A stretch of DNA of 64,000 nucleotides, taken from Paenibacillus sp. FSL H8-0079 (lineage in GTDB: Bacteria; Bacillota; Bacilli; Paenibacillales; Paenibacillaceae). Below the pieces are notes generated by a model that did not search any database, was not told the DNA's origin, and worked only from the letters and a program-made list of their open reading frames with translations. Numbering within the stretch: the stretch's first letter is position 1; each line of letters begins with the position of its first letter. Below are positions 26,548 through 35,425 of the stretch, one piece after another. The DNA is taken from contig NZ_CP150300.1 in NCBI RefSeq assembly GCF_037991315.1, forward strand, positions 372,001 through 436,000, given 5' to 3'. A program made the translations under genes and the position numbers.

Positions 26548-27025
26548 GAGTACACCCCATCCTTTCTGCAACGTTTGTGTGGAAAAGGAATAATAAGGAA
26601 TTAATTGAAACTAGTTATTTAATCATACATAGTCATCCTGCTTCTGGCAATTGGTTTGTGATAAAACATGACATAAGTAATGGTCTTTCTAGGGCTATAG
26701 CCAGTAATTGTGTTATATATCTGTCATGTTATTAAATCTCTTGTGACGAATCCTGACAGAAAAATGAATCTAATCTCCTAGTTATTTACCAACCTTTGGA
26801 ATAGATGTATAGAGTATACTGAAAGTAATGTTTGATTTATGACTCTGATCAACAAAACAAATACCATGAAGTTCTAACCGTACATGGCAAAAAAGCTCAA
26901 CCCTGTGCATCCTGCCATTGATATGATGGAGCGGAGAGCACCCGTCTGAACGTAAAAAAGAAGGTCGTAGCGAAATATTGATCCCATAACGATTCCATTA
27001 CAGGTAGAGAGGATGATTTTGCACG
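26548..27025. other. 478-bp intergenic region between glnQ and the GH28 gene
   Basis: It should hold the divergent promoters of both genes. No operator, riboswitch or strong hairpin was recognised. A 21-codon ATG frame near 26884 has no ribosome site and was not called. Confidence 0.5.
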
Positions 27026-28639
27026 ATGAATACATATCACTCCCCAATGTCGACAGGAGCAAGTGCTCAGTCCGATGTTCGAGCTTATGAAGTTAATTTG
27101 CCTGTCATTCCTGCTCAGGATTTTCAGCTTACAGACTATGGTGCTATTGGAGATGGTGTAACGGATAATACGGAGATGTTCCGACTCGCCATTGCGTCAT
27201 GTGCCGAAGCGGGAGGTGGCAGAATCGTTATTCCTGCCGGGGTATGGCTTACAGGCCCGATTGTAATGCGCAGCCGGATCGAACTGCATGTGGAAGCAGG
27301 GGCACTGGTTACATTTAGCCGTGATTTTGATCAATATCCACTGATTGCATCTAGCTTCGAGGGCTGGCAGGTGGTACGTTGCCAATCCCCGATCGATGGT
27401 GATCAACTGGAGGATATTGCGATTACCGGTGAAGGGATATGGGATGGGGGCGGTGAAGCCTGGCGTCCGGTGAAACGCTCCAAAATGACCATTTCACAGT
27501 GGAACCGATTGGTTGCTTCGGGTGGCGTTGTTGAGCAATCCGATGGAGTTGAAGAGATCTGGTGGCCGTCCGCATCTGCACGTGAAGGCGGTGCCATTGC
27601 GAATCGTTTGCATCAGGAGCAGGTACGTGATGTGGCATCTTATGAAGAAGTCAGAGACTTTCTGCGCCCTAACATGGTCAGCTTGCGCAGATGCAAACGG
27701 GTACTGCTGGACGGTCCAACGTTCCAGAACTCGCCTGCATGGAATCTGCACCCATGGGCATCTGAGCATGTAACTATTCGTAACGTGAGTGTACGGAATC
27801 CGTGGTTCTCACAGAATGGAGATGGGCTGGACATTGAATCCTGCCGTCATGTGGTGGTGGAGCAGAGTGTATTCGATGTTGGCGATGATGCGATCTGTCT
27901 GAAATCAGGCAAGGATGCCGAAGGTCGTGAGTTGGGTCTTCCATCGGAGTACATTACCATTCGGAATTGCACGGTGTATCATGGGCATGGCGGTTTCGTG
28001 ATTGGCAGTGAAATGTCCGGCGGCGTGCGGCATGTGCGTGTGTCGGATTGTACGTTTATCGGAACGGACATTGGACTTCGCTTCAAAAGCGCACGTGGAC
28101 GCGGCGGGGTGGTTGAGGATATTCAGATTGAGCGCATCTATATGAAAGATATCATTATGGAAGCTATTTCATTTTCCTTTTTCTATGCGAATCAGGAAGG
28201 GTCTGCTCGGGGCAGTGATCTGTCTCAGGAAATTAGCGAAGAGACGCCAGTGTTCCGGGATATTCGAATATCGGATGTGGTCTGTGCCGGTGCTGACACT
28301 GCGTTGCTCGTAAGTGGGTTGCCGGAGCTGCCTTTGGATGGCGTTAGAATCGAACGCTACAACGTGCAAGCCCGCAGTGGTGTCCAATGTGCTCATGCAA
28401 AACATCTGTATATCGCTGAATTACATGCTCAGATTACGGAAGGTCCGCTAATTCATTTGCATCAGTGCAAAGGGGCAGAACTGGAAGATATTAAAGGCAA
28501 GGGTGCAGATGGTCGCCTTCTGATGGTGACCGGACACGAATCTGCAGGCATTGTATGTCGTGAATGTGATGCCGACACAGACGGCCGCCAGATCTCTGTT
28601 GGTCCTGAGGTACGAAATGGTGTGATCATTCGGAGGTAA
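27026..28639 (+). CDS. glycoside hydrolase family 28 (polygalacturonase-like)
   Basis: 537 residues. An N-terminal pectate-lyase-like start ('FQLTDYGAIGDGVTDNTEMFRLAIASC') leads into a right-handed parallel beta-helix. The GH28 catalytic motifs are present: NGDGLD (about 265), GDDAICLKSG (about 286), HGGFVIGSEMSGG for the G-H-G motif (about 318) and RFKSARGRGG for RIK (about 352). There is no signal peptide, so it probably acts inside the cell on imported oligogalacturonides. About 60 residues around 145-205 form an insert not typical of short family members. A convergent AraC gene downstream may be its regulator. Confidence 0.85.
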   Translation: MNTYHSPMSTGASAQSDVRAYEVNLPVIPAQDFQLTDYGAIGDGVTDNTEMFRLAIASCAEAGGGRIVIPAGVWLTGPIVMRSRIELHVEAGALVTFSRDFDQYPLIASSFEGWQVVRCQSPIDGDQLEDIAITGEGIWDGGGEAWRPVKRSKMTISQWNRLVASGGVVEQSDGVEEIWWPSASAREGGAIANRLHQEQVRDVASYEEVRDFLRPNMVSLRRCKRVLLDGPTFQNSPAWNLHPWASEHVTIRNVSVRNPWFSQNGDGLDIESCRHVVVEQSVFDVGDDAICLKSGKDAEGRELGLPSEYITIRNCTVYHGHGGFVIGSEMSGGVRHVRVSDCTFIGTDIGLRFKSARGRGGVVEDIQIERIYMKDIIMEAISFSFFYANQEGSARGSDLSQEISEETPVFRDIRISDVVCAGADTALLVSGLPELPLDGVRIERYNVQARSGVQCAHAKHLYIAELHAQITEGPLIHLHQCKGAELEDIKGKGADGRLLMVTGHESAGIVCRECDADTDGRQISVGPEVRNGVIIRR

Positions 28640-28656
28640 ACGGTATGTAATAAGGT

Positions 28657-28761
28657 TTATACAAGTTGGTCATATTCAGCCGCAGTGGCGTAGCCATCGA
28701 TCCAGTAATCGTGGTGCTTCTCGATATAAGGGGGCGTATTCTCTGGAGCAAGGCTACCCAC
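28657..28761 (-). CDS. possible 34-residue protein or gene remnant
   Basis: A short minus-strand frame from GTG 28761 to a TAA at 28657-28659 has strikingly protein-like composition: 'PENTPPYIEKHHDYWIDGYATAAEYDQLV'. No ribosome site is visible before the GTG and the frame stays open further upstream without an ATG. It fills the gap between the AraC gene, which ends 30 bp upstream, and the GH28 gene. It may be a remnant of a longer gene. No family is recognised. Confidence 0.3.
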   Translation of the reverse strand: MGSLAPENTPPYIEKHHDYWIDGYATAAEYDQLV

Positions 28762-28790
28762 TCGGCTTCTATATGATGATATCTGATGAT

Positions 28791-29642
28791 CTACCGATGT
28801 TCCTTGCGATAGCGCAGCGGTGTTGTACCGGTGACCTGTTTGAATGTTTTGTTAAAATGAGCCGTATGCTCGAATCCTACCTTCTCTGCGATCATTTGTA
28901 CGCGCTCTTGTGTGGACAGCAATCTTCGCTGTGCCTCCCGGACACGAACAACACGCAAATATTCGCTAAACCGAAACCCGGTAAATCGGCTGAACATCCG
29001 GCTTAGATAGGATGGGCTGATATAGAAACGATTTGCTGCACCCTCCAGCGTAAGTGGTTCGGTATAGTTGTTATTTACATAAGTGACAATTTCGCTGATT
29101 TTGTCCTGCATCGGATGCAACGGACCTGGGCATGACTGCCGGATGATCTCTTCTACCCGATGAATACGGATCAAAAGTTGGGCAAGCAGACTTCGTACCG
29201 CGATCTCATAGTGAGGACGGCGCTCTTTGCACTCTTGCAGCATCTGCCACAATATGCGCTCCATCTCAGGCTGTTCCTCTTCAGGCAGGCGAAGGAGTCT
29301 TGAACAATTAAAAGGCAACAGGCCACATATGCCGAGTTCCATTCCCGTCGCAAAAGCAGGCGAAAAACCGATTAGAATCCGTTCGAATCCGGGAATGCTT
29401 CCTTTGGAGGTGGTATGTACATCGTGTGGATTAATCAGAATAAAATCACCCTTACGGGCAGACAGAATCTGACCATTCATGGAATAGACCCGCTCTCCTT
29501 CAAGCAGGTAATACAGTTCGTAGAATGGATGAGCGTGAGGCTGTGGCATACCGTTTCCATCATGTCTGCGCATATGTTCAATGGTAAATGAATGTCCCCC
29601 GATTCGATATTTGGGTCCAATTCGATCCTCTATGAGACTCAT
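28791..29642 (-). CDS. AraC-family regulator with cupin sensor domain
   Basis: 283 residues. The N-terminal half is a cupin-type sugar-sensing domain ('HAHPFYELYYLLEGERVYSMNGQILSARKGDFILINP', about 36-72), and the C-terminal ~100 residues hold the two HTH motifs, with 'LTLEGAANRFYISPSYLSRMFSRFTG' and 'VQMIAEKVGFEHTAHFNKTFKQVTGTTPLRYRKE'. ATG 29642 follows AGAGGGG. It converges on the GH28 gene, so control of oligogalacturonide or another carbohydrate pathway is plausible but not shown. Confidence 0.85.
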   Translation of the reverse strand: MSLIEDRIGPKYRIGGHSFTIEHMRRHDGNGMPQPHAHPFYELYYLLEGERVYSMNGQILSARKGDFILINPHDVHTTSKGSIPGFERILIGFSPAFATGMELGICGLLPFNCSRLLRLPEEEQPEMERILWQMLQECKERRPHYEIAVRSLLAQLLIRIHRVEEIIRQSCPGPLHPMQDKISEIVTYVNNNYTEPLTLEGAANRFYISPSYLSRMFSRFTGFRFSEYLRVVRVREAQRRLLSTQERVQMIAEKVGFEHTAHFNKTFKQVTGTTPLRYRKEHR

Positions 29643-29899
29643 GGTACAGCACCCCTCTGCTTCACGGATTAACAACGATATCCATATCATAACGGAAAAT
29701 CCATCTTTTTGTAAACGCTATCATTGGAAATGAAATATTTCTTTAATCCTATTGTTAAATACCAGGAGAACGAATCTGGCATGGCCCATGTGCGCTGTCA
29801 AGGTGACAAAACTTGAATGATGTTTTAGAGTAGTGAGAGAGAGGCAAAACTCTGGTTAAGGAGTGTCTCGACTATGATTTGGAAGGAAGGAAACAGGTT

Positions 29900-30361
29900 A
29901 TGACGACACATGAATTATCGCCATTGGTTGCTGCGCTCAATATGCAACCTCACGTTGAAGGCGGTTGGTATAAGGAAGAATGGAAGGCATCCTATCAGAT
30001 TCCTCAATCCGTTCTGCCGGATGCATACTCCGGCCCACGATTCTCGGCAAGTTCCACGTATTTCTTGCTGCACGCACATGAGATCTCCGAGTGGCATACG
30101 GTTCTGTCCGATGAACTTTGGCTGTGGCACAGCGGCAGTCCAGTTGAACTGAAGCTGGGCGGCAACGGGGAGAACCCGGAGAACGAGGAAGTTCTCGTTC
30201 TGGGAATGGATATTGCTGCAGGACAATCGCCACAGGTGCTCGTTCCTGCCGGCGTATGGCAGACAGCACGCCCGCTGGGCGATGAGCCTGTACTGGTAAC
30301 TTGCGTAGTAGCGCCAGGTTTCCACTTTGATGATTTCAAGCTGGTATCCAAAGGCGAATAG
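29900..30361 (+). CDS. cupin family protein (DUF985)
   Basis: 153 residues of the Cupin_5/DUF985 group: 'LVAALNMQPHVEGGWYKEEWKA' opens it, 'SASSTYFLLHAHEISEWHTVLSDELWLWHSGSPV' forms the core, and 'PAGVWQTARPLGDEPVLVTCVVAPGFHFDDF' closes it. The group is a small beta-barrel of unknown biochemical role; the invariant His/Glu residues would bind a metal or sugar-like ligand. ATG 29900 is preferred because AAGGAAACAGG lies upstream. It is monocistronic. Confidence 0.82.
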   Translation: MTTHELSPLVAALNMQPHVEGGWYKEEWKASYQIPQSVLPDAYSGPRFSASSTYFLLHAHEISEWHTVLSDELWLWHSGSPVELKLGGNGENPENEEVLVLGMDIAAGQSPQVLVPAGVWQTARPLGDEPVLVTCVVAPGFHFDDFKLVSKGE

Positions 30362-30383
30362 TAAGTACTTGATATGAGAAATG

Positions 30384-30428
30384 AAAATCCCGATCCGAGA
30401 TGCTCAGGCATCCGAATCGGGATTTTTT
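30384..30428. terminator. bidirectional terminator between cupin and aldo/keto reductase genes
   Basis: AAAATCCCGAT...ATCGGGATTTTTT with a second short pairing ATG/CAT in the loop. Confidence 0.85.
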
Positions 30429-30447
30429 AGTTATTTGAATGATGTAG

Positions 30448-31275
30448 TTAGAAGTTAAAGTTGTCTGGATCAGAACCAAAGCGCTTGTTCTCGTTCAGGC
30501 CGTTAATCTGCTCTACTTCTTCCGAAGTTAATTCAAAATCATAGAGATCGGCATTTGCGTGAATACGCTCAGGCGTAACGGATTTCGGTATCGTCACGAT
30601 GCCGTTCTGCAGATCCCAGCGCAGAATTACTTGTGCGGGGGACTTGCTGTATTTGGTGGCGATGTCCTGAAGCAACGGATGATCCATCAGATGACCTTGT
30701 CCGAGCGGAGACCAGGCTTCGATCTGAATCTGATGTTTGTTGCAGTACTTACGAAGCTCCGATTGAATCAGTAGTGGATGAAGCTCCACCTGATTTACCG
30801 CAGGTTTGATCGTGGCATCGATCATCAGGTCTTCCAGATGGTGAATCTGGAAGTTGCTCACGCCGATCGCGCGGATACGTCCTTCTTTATGGAGTTTCTC
30901 CAGCGCTCGCCATGTGTCTTTGTACTTGCCTTTGACCGGCCAGTGGATGAGATAGAGATCCAGGTACTCCAGTTCGAGTCGTTCCATGCTTGCCTCGAAG
31001 GCAGCCAGCGTGGATTCATATCCCTGATCACTATTCCATACTTTAGTGGTAATGAACAGATCTTCACGGGCTACTCCGGATTCACGAATACCTTGAGCAA
31101 CACCTGTTTCGTTGTTATACGCTTTGGCGGTATCGATACTGCGATACCCGGCTTGAATCGCCGTTTTGACAGCATGAACGACTTCGTCTCCGTCTTTAAC
31201 TTTGAATACGCCAAAACCCAGCCATGGCATTTTGACTCCGTTGTAGAGCGTGGTTGTGTCCTGCACGTGTTTCAT
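30448..31275 (-). CDS. aldo/keto reductase
   Basis: 275 residues, complete AKR TIM barrel, AKR5-like (B. subtilis YvgN/YtbE group). The catalytic tetrad is visible: Asp and Tyr in 'YRSIDTAKAYNNE', Lys in 'DLFITTKVWNSD' and His in 'LDLYLIHWPV'. The NADPH-binding end has 'IPKSVTPERIHANADLYDFELTSEE'. It reduces aldehydes such as methylglyoxal with NADPH. An AGGAGG motif precedes the ATG. It is monocistronic. Confidence 0.9.
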   Translation of the reverse strand: MKHVQDTTTLYNGVKMPWLGFGVFKVKDGDEVVHAVKTAIQAGYRSIDTAKAYNNETGVAQGIRESGVAREDLFITTKVWNSDQGYESTLAAFEASMERLELEYLDLYLIHWPVKGKYKDTWRALEKLHKEGRIRAIGVSNFQIHHLEDLMIDATIKPAVNQVELHPLLIQSELRKYCNKHQIQIEAWSPLGQGHLMDHPLLQDIATKYSKSPAQVILRWDLQNGIVTIPKSVTPERIHANADLYDFELTSEEVEQINGLNENKRFGSDPDNFNF

Positions 31276-31607
31276 GATCCGAAATTCCTCCTCTTATTGA
31301 TCCTTTGTTCCACTATGTAATTACCCTGCTGTTCCGCGGCCAATCGATATCGAAGAGCCGTCTTGATTGATTATACTAAAAACTTCCTTGTATTGGAAAA
31401 TAACATGATCTATCTTACGAAGTAAACGCCGCTATTATCCTTTTTCTTCAACCAGAGGTTTGGTTTTGACGCTTGTGGGTGATAAGATGAAGTATACGAT
31501 ATATGGAAGTCAAGACTGTACTATTGGAGATTTTACATAAGAAACGAAGAAGTGCGGAATCGGGTACACGCCGGCCGTGCGATTAACGATAAAGGAGCAA
31601 GAATACA
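31276..31607. other. 332-bp intergenic region before the DUF445 gene
   Basis: It contains the divergent promoters of the aldo/keto reductase and DUF445 genes. No operator, RNA element or small gene could be recognised. Confidence 0.4.
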
Positions 31608-32864
31608 ATGGCTAAACCTAAACAAACCAAAAAAGCAGCAGCCTGGTCTCTCGTGGTGATGGGAGCGGGATTTGCTGCATCCTTGCCGTTCCAGGGCGTT
31701 CCGGTGGGCAAGTTGCTGGTAGGATCATTTGAAGCAGGACTCGTGGGTGGACTGGCGGACTGGTTCGCAGTTACGGCGCTATTCCGTCACCCGCTGGGCA
31801 TTCCCATTCCTCACACAGCATTGCTGCCAAAAAATCGGGATAAAATGACCGAAGGTCTGGTCTCCGCAGTAGAGAATAACCTACTCAACAAAGACAGTAT
31901 TACCGAGAAAATTGCAGATTTCAAAGCAGCTGAGACGGTGCTCGATACATTGACGCGTGAGCTTCACAATGACGGGATCAAGACGATGATTGATACACTC
32001 TGCAAACGAATTCTGGCGGGTCTGCCGTTAGAGCAGATTGCTCCACTCGTAGCGGGTGAGATCAAGTCACAGGCGGGCGCCTTCGATCTGGGGCCGATTC
32101 TGGAACGGGCTGCCCACCAGATGACAGAGCGGGGCTACGACGCCAAAGCGTTGGACTACGGACTGAAGCAAGCCGAGGAGTGGCTCGTTAAACCGGAGAC
32201 AATCATGTTTTTGGGTGAAAGCGGCATGAAAGCCATCAGCGGTATTCAGATGAACGGGTTGATGCAGTTTGCGATGAATGCATTCCTTGGTTATATGAAC
32301 GAGGAGCGCCTGGGTGGCATTTTGCAAGGATATCTCTTCGATCGGGTAGAGGATATGAAACGTGAAGGTAGCGCGCTAAGGTACAAAGTGTTGGATCTGG
32401 TACGTACCCAGACAATAAGGCTCGCGATAAGTGATAGTGTGCAAGATGGAATCAACAGCTGGAAGAACAATATGCTGGATGGCTGGAACGCCGAGGAAAC
32501 CGTGCTGAACAAGCTCACCGAACTGAGAGATAAAGCGCTCGCCGCGATGGAAGATGGACAGTATGTAGATATGTATGCGCTGCCTGCCATTGAGCGGGTA
32601 TTGGTTGATCTGCGGACAGATCATGAGTTGATGACGGGTATGAATGCCAAGATTGTAGATGGCGTCACAACATTGCTGGAGAAAAACCATTCCAAAATCG
32701 GTAAACTGGTGCGCGAAAATGTGGACAAAATGGACAATGCTACTTTGGTTTCGATGATTGAAGATAAGGTTGGACAGGATCTGCAATGGATTCGGATCAA
32801 CGGAGCCGTTACCGGATTTGTTATCGGGATTGCGCTGACTGCGCTGCAGATGGCATTGGCATAA
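31608..32864 (+). CDS. DUF445 membrane protein
   Basis: 418 residues. The N-terminal hydrophobic hairpin holds the DUF445 signature 'GSFEAGLVGGLADWFAVTALFRHPLGIPIPHTALLP' (about 37-72), followed by a long helical, charged domain and a C-terminal membrane segment ('GAVTGFVIGIALTALQMALA'). Members such as YjiN and YheB sit in the cytoplasmic membrane; their role is not established, though YheB is found in sporulating cells. AAAGGAGCAAGAATACA precedes the ATG. It is monocistronic. Confidence 0.85.
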   Translation: MAKPKQTKKAAAWSLVVMGAGFAASLPFQGVPVGKLLVGSFEAGLVGGLADWFAVTALFRHPLGIPIPHTALLPKNRDKMTEGLVSAVENNLLNKDSITEKIADFKAAETVLDTLTRELHNDGIKTMIDTLCKRILAGLPLEQIAPLVAGEIKSQAGAFDLGPILERAAHQMTERGYDAKALDYGLKQAEEWLVKPETIMFLGESGMKAISGIQMNGLMQFAMNAFLGYMNEERLGGILQGYLFDRVEDMKREGSALRYKVLDLVRTQTIRLAISDSVQDGINSWKNNMLDGWNAEETVLNKLTELRDKALAAMEDGQYVDMYALPAIERVLVDLRTDHELMTGMNAKIVDGVTTLLEKNHSKIGKLVRENVDKMDNATLVSMIEDKVGQDLQWIRINGAVTGFVIGIALTALQMALA

Positions 32865-32885
32865 CAGTTCAACATGGTAAAATAA

Positions 32886-32920
32886 AGGGCCGCTCTTTCG
32901 AAGAGCCGGCTCTTTTTGTC
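32886..32920 (+). terminator. terminator after the DUF445 gene
   Basis: GCTCTT-TCG-AAGAGC stem with a GC-rich extension and a T run. Confidence 0.7.
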
Positions 32921-33103
32921 GTAGAAGGGAAAATTACATGTATATGATGCAAGAAATAGGAAAGTGGGTAATGTACACCAAAGTGTCTAATTTGAATCAT
33001 ATAGGAAGAAAGTTACATGAAAACGATGCTCTCAGCCGATGTGGTCATGTTGATTTTGTACTATGATGCAGGTAACAGATGAATAGGGCGTGCTTCACAT
33101 ATC

Positions 33104-33499
33104 GTGAGTGCCTCCATTCTACCAAGAGGGGGGATCGGTATTAAACGTGCAGGATCGCTAATGAGTTTATTCACACTGATGATGGTGTTAACTATATTTC
33201 TGGGAGGTTGTCAGAACATGAATGCAAGTGAGAAGGAAGCTCTATACCAAGAGGCTGAAGCAACCGTAATCCAGCACTTCAAACAGAAGTTCGAACTGGA
33301 TGTTGTGATTACAAGCAAAGAGTTGTTGCCGGAAATGGCAGTGTCCCAGATTGGACTGAAAGGGCATGTGAAAGATCATGAAGATCAGAGCTTTGGCATT
33401 TCGTACGACTACAAAAAGAAGGTCACCAAGAACCTAGTTATCAGCCCTGAAATTGAGGAAGTGATGATGGCCAAGGGACACGATCCATACGTCAAATAA
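33104..33499 (+). CDS. putative lipoprotein, candidate immunity protein of the lipase cassette
   Basis: 131 residues as drawn. A hydrophobic run ends in the lipobox FLGGC, so the mature protein is a ~95-residue lipid-anchored domain ('EATVIQHFKQKFELDVVITSKELLP', 'DQSFGISYDYKKKVTKNLVIS') that resembles DUF1433-type lipoproteins; that link is tentative. The start is uncertain: GTG 33104 has no ribosome site, ATG 33161 has AGGA but gives a leader without lysine or arginine, and an ATT at 33140 has an ideal AGAGGGGGG site. The next gene encodes a lipase toxin-like protein 15 bp on; in S. aureus a lipoprotein protects against the similar TslA lipase. Confidence 0.65.
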   Translation: MSASILPRGGIGIKRAGSLMSLFTLMMVLTIFLGGCQNMNASEKEALYQEAEATVIQHFKQKFELDVVITSKELLPEMAVSQIGLKGHVKDHEDQSFGISYDYKKKVTKNLVISPEIEEVMMAKGHDPYVK

Positions 33500-33514
33500 A
33501 GGGAGGTGCAGTTA

Positions 33515-34855
33515 TTGAGTAACGGGTCCAATATTGATGATGAAACGTACAAAACGATGTCTGATCTAGCCTATCAGGATCAAAAGGCTGGAGATCGATT
33601 AACGGAACTTCCCGGATGGGAGGTCCTTGAGGGGACGGAAAGTAACAATTTTTCCGGTTTTGATGCCGTAACATTTTATAATCCCGAGACCAAGGAAGCT
33701 GTCATTGCTTATCGTGGTACAGAAGGGAGTGCGTCCTTGGATCGCTCTGTACCTGACTTTGTCATGGATGGGCGCATCGGGGGCGGAGAGTTAATTCGTA
33801 AGGGCCAGCAGGAGGCCGGAAACTTTGTCAATAATCTTACGCCGGATTGGCTCGACAAAGGGGTCGAAGGCGTCAAGGACTTCACCGGCATATCCAAAGT
33901 GGAGGATTGGGCTGGTGACAGGGTAAGAGGCGTAGAGAACTGGACGGGTGATCGTGTAAAAGATATTGAAAAAACTGTCTCCCCTACAGGCTGGGCCAAC
34001 CAGATGTATCAATCCGAAGACTATGCAAATCACATGCAGAACAAGCATAAGGATCTGAATTTTTCGATGACCGGACATTCCCTGGGCGGTGGAAATGCAC
34101 AATATGCATCCGCTTATACCGGAATTCCAGCCGTGACGTTTAGTGCACCATCTGTAATGGGTAATTTGACGCCAGAAGTGCGGCGCCAGGCTGAAGCGGG
34201 TGCATTTGACGGGCAGGTTGTGAACTATGCAAATCCCAGTGATCTGGTAGCTAGCGGAACGCTCGGAGGATATGATCGGCATGTGGGATCGACCTATTAC
34301 ATCAACTCCGATTATGACTCGGCGAATGATGGCGTGAGCATCATCGATAAAGCCAAGAACTCGTTTGGCGGGGAAAACTACCACAGTCTGGATCAATATG
34401 ATTTCAAAAATGGTTACATATCCAATGACCTGTATGATCCGATTACTGGAGAAAGAATCCGCTATTCACCGCGCCTTATGGATCACATGGGGCCGTTCAG
34501 CAAGAACTTCGGTCCGTTACGTTCCAAGTCTGGTGGCGGTGGAGGTATGGCTTCGGCTGCTGCGGCTTCCGGTCTGATTCAGGTAACGCCGGAAGAACTG
34601 AAAAGTGTCGCTTCACGGTGGAAGCAGAATGCACAGCAGTGCAATGCGGAGTTGAATCAGGTACGAACCCGCATGGCTCAATATCTGCATACGAGTCGCA
34701 GTCGCAGATTGGAGCCGATTGTCACCCAACTGGACGCATCCATTCATGAGCTTGGCACATGGCATATGAAACACACCAGCCAGTTCCTTAACTTTATTGA
34801 TGAGAAGGCGGATGCTTTCCGGCAGGCGGACGAGAGTCCGGTTCATTTTAATTAG
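33515..34855 (+). CDS. lipase-fold protein with C-terminal WXG100-like domain (TslA-like T7SS effector)
   Basis: 446 residues from TTG 33515 (GGGAGG 8 bases upstream). The N-terminal ~300 residues are an alpha/beta-hydrolase of the lipase-3/DUF2974 kind: 'EAVIAYRGTEGS', nucleophile elbow GHSLGGG with Ser189, 'NPSDLV' for the acid and 'NYHSLDQYDF' for the histidine. A glycine/alanine linker (about 340-352) leads to a helical domain (353-446) with 'VTPEELKSVASRWKQNAQQ', typical of WXG100/LXG proteins. There is no signal peptide. Toxin first, secretion domain last is the reverse order known for the type VII-secreted lipase TslA of Staphylococcus aureus. Role in attacking competitors or hosts is inferred. 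Confidence 0.75.
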   Translation: MSNGSNIDDETYKTMSDLAYQDQKAGDRLTELPGWEVLEGTESNNFSGFDAVTFYNPETKEAVIAYRGTEGSASLDRSVPDFVMDGRIGGGELIRKGQQEAGNFVNNLTPDWLDKGVEGVKDFTGISKVEDWAGDRVRGVENWTGDRVKDIEKTVSPTGWANQMYQSEDYANHMQNKHKDLNFSMTGHSLGGGNAQYASAYTGIPAVTFSAPSVMGNLTPEVRRQAEAGAFDGQVVNYANPSDLVASGTLGGYDRHVGSTYYINSDYDSANDGVSIIDKAKNSFGGENYHSLDQYDFKNGYISNDLYDPITGERIRYSPRLMDHMGPFSKNFGPLRSKSGGGGGMASAAAASGLIQVTPEELKSVASRWKQNAQQCNAELNQVRTRMAQYLHTSRSRRLEPIVTQLDASIHELGTWHMKHTSQFLNFIDEKADAFRQADESPVHFN

Positions 34856-34907
34856 GATTCTTGGGTGGCTAGCGTTGATATCACGTACATAGGGGAGGGG
34901 AACACGA

Positions 34908-35180
34908 GTGGGTGGACAATTGCTGGTGGAATTGAATGATCTTCGGATTGCGGAAAAAGAACTGACACAGCTGCTTGCCCGTCTGCAAGCCGATGAACAG
35001 GAAGCGAGGGCGCTATACAGTCGCCTAAACGATTGGAAGGGGCAGTCTGCAGATCATACAAGGCAGCAGATTGAAGAGTTTTTTGCGGGCCTGTCCAGAC
35101 GCATTCAATCCATTGAACAGCAGAAGAAAAGCTTGCTGCAATACATTGAGATTATGATCCAGACGGATCAGGAACGCTAA
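34908..35180 (+). CDS. WXG100-like small helical partner protein
   Basis: 90 residues from GTG 34908 with GGAGGGG upstream. It is predicted as a helical hairpin: 'LNDLRIAEKELTQLLARLQADEQEARAL' then the turn 'LNDWKGQSADHTRQQ' (a W-x-G turn: WKG), then 'IEEFFAGLSRRIQSIEQQKKSLLQYIEIM'. Proteins of this shape pair with LXG or WXG domains and guide them to the type VII secretion machine. It lies 52 bp after the lipase gene, in the place held by TlaA-type partners in TslA loci. Confidence 0.7.
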   Translation: MGGQLLVELNDLRIAEKELTQLLARLQADEQEARALYSRLNDWKGQSADHTRQQIEEFFAGLSRRIQSIEQQKKSLLQYIEIMIQTDQER

Positions 35181-35300
35181 ATAGTGGTAAGGCTGATGCC
35201 ATATTGCGGGTGGTAATCAGCGTTAATATGAATGTGACCGTGGAGCGGCATGATTAGTGCCTAAACCACGGATTGTAAAGAACATGGGTAGTCAATCAAA

Positions 35301-35327
35301 GATGATGATGATGATGATGATGATGAT
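35301..35327. repeat. (GAT)9 trinucleotide repeat
   Basis: Nine perfect GAT units in the non-coding gap after the WXG-like gene. Such tracts can change length by slippage. No gene is clearly affected. Confidence 0.95.
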
Positions 35328-35331
35328 AGCT

Positions 35332-35380
35332 AAAAAGCCTATGGCAGATCGGGTTTGATCCCGACGCCATAGGCTTTTTT
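35332..35380. terminator. bidirectional terminator between the lipase cassette and ycnI
   Basis: AAAAAGCCTATGGC...GCCATAGGCTTTTTT, with an extra GATCGGG/CCCGA pairing inside. Confidence 0.88.
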
Positions 35381-35425
35381 CTACTCTTAACTTGTCTCAA
35401 GTTATCGTAAATTGCAATTTAGTTC

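Noticed and set aside
26884..26950. 21-codon ATG frame before the GH28 gene
   Set aside because: No ribosome site, ends after 21 codons and lies in a probable promoter region.
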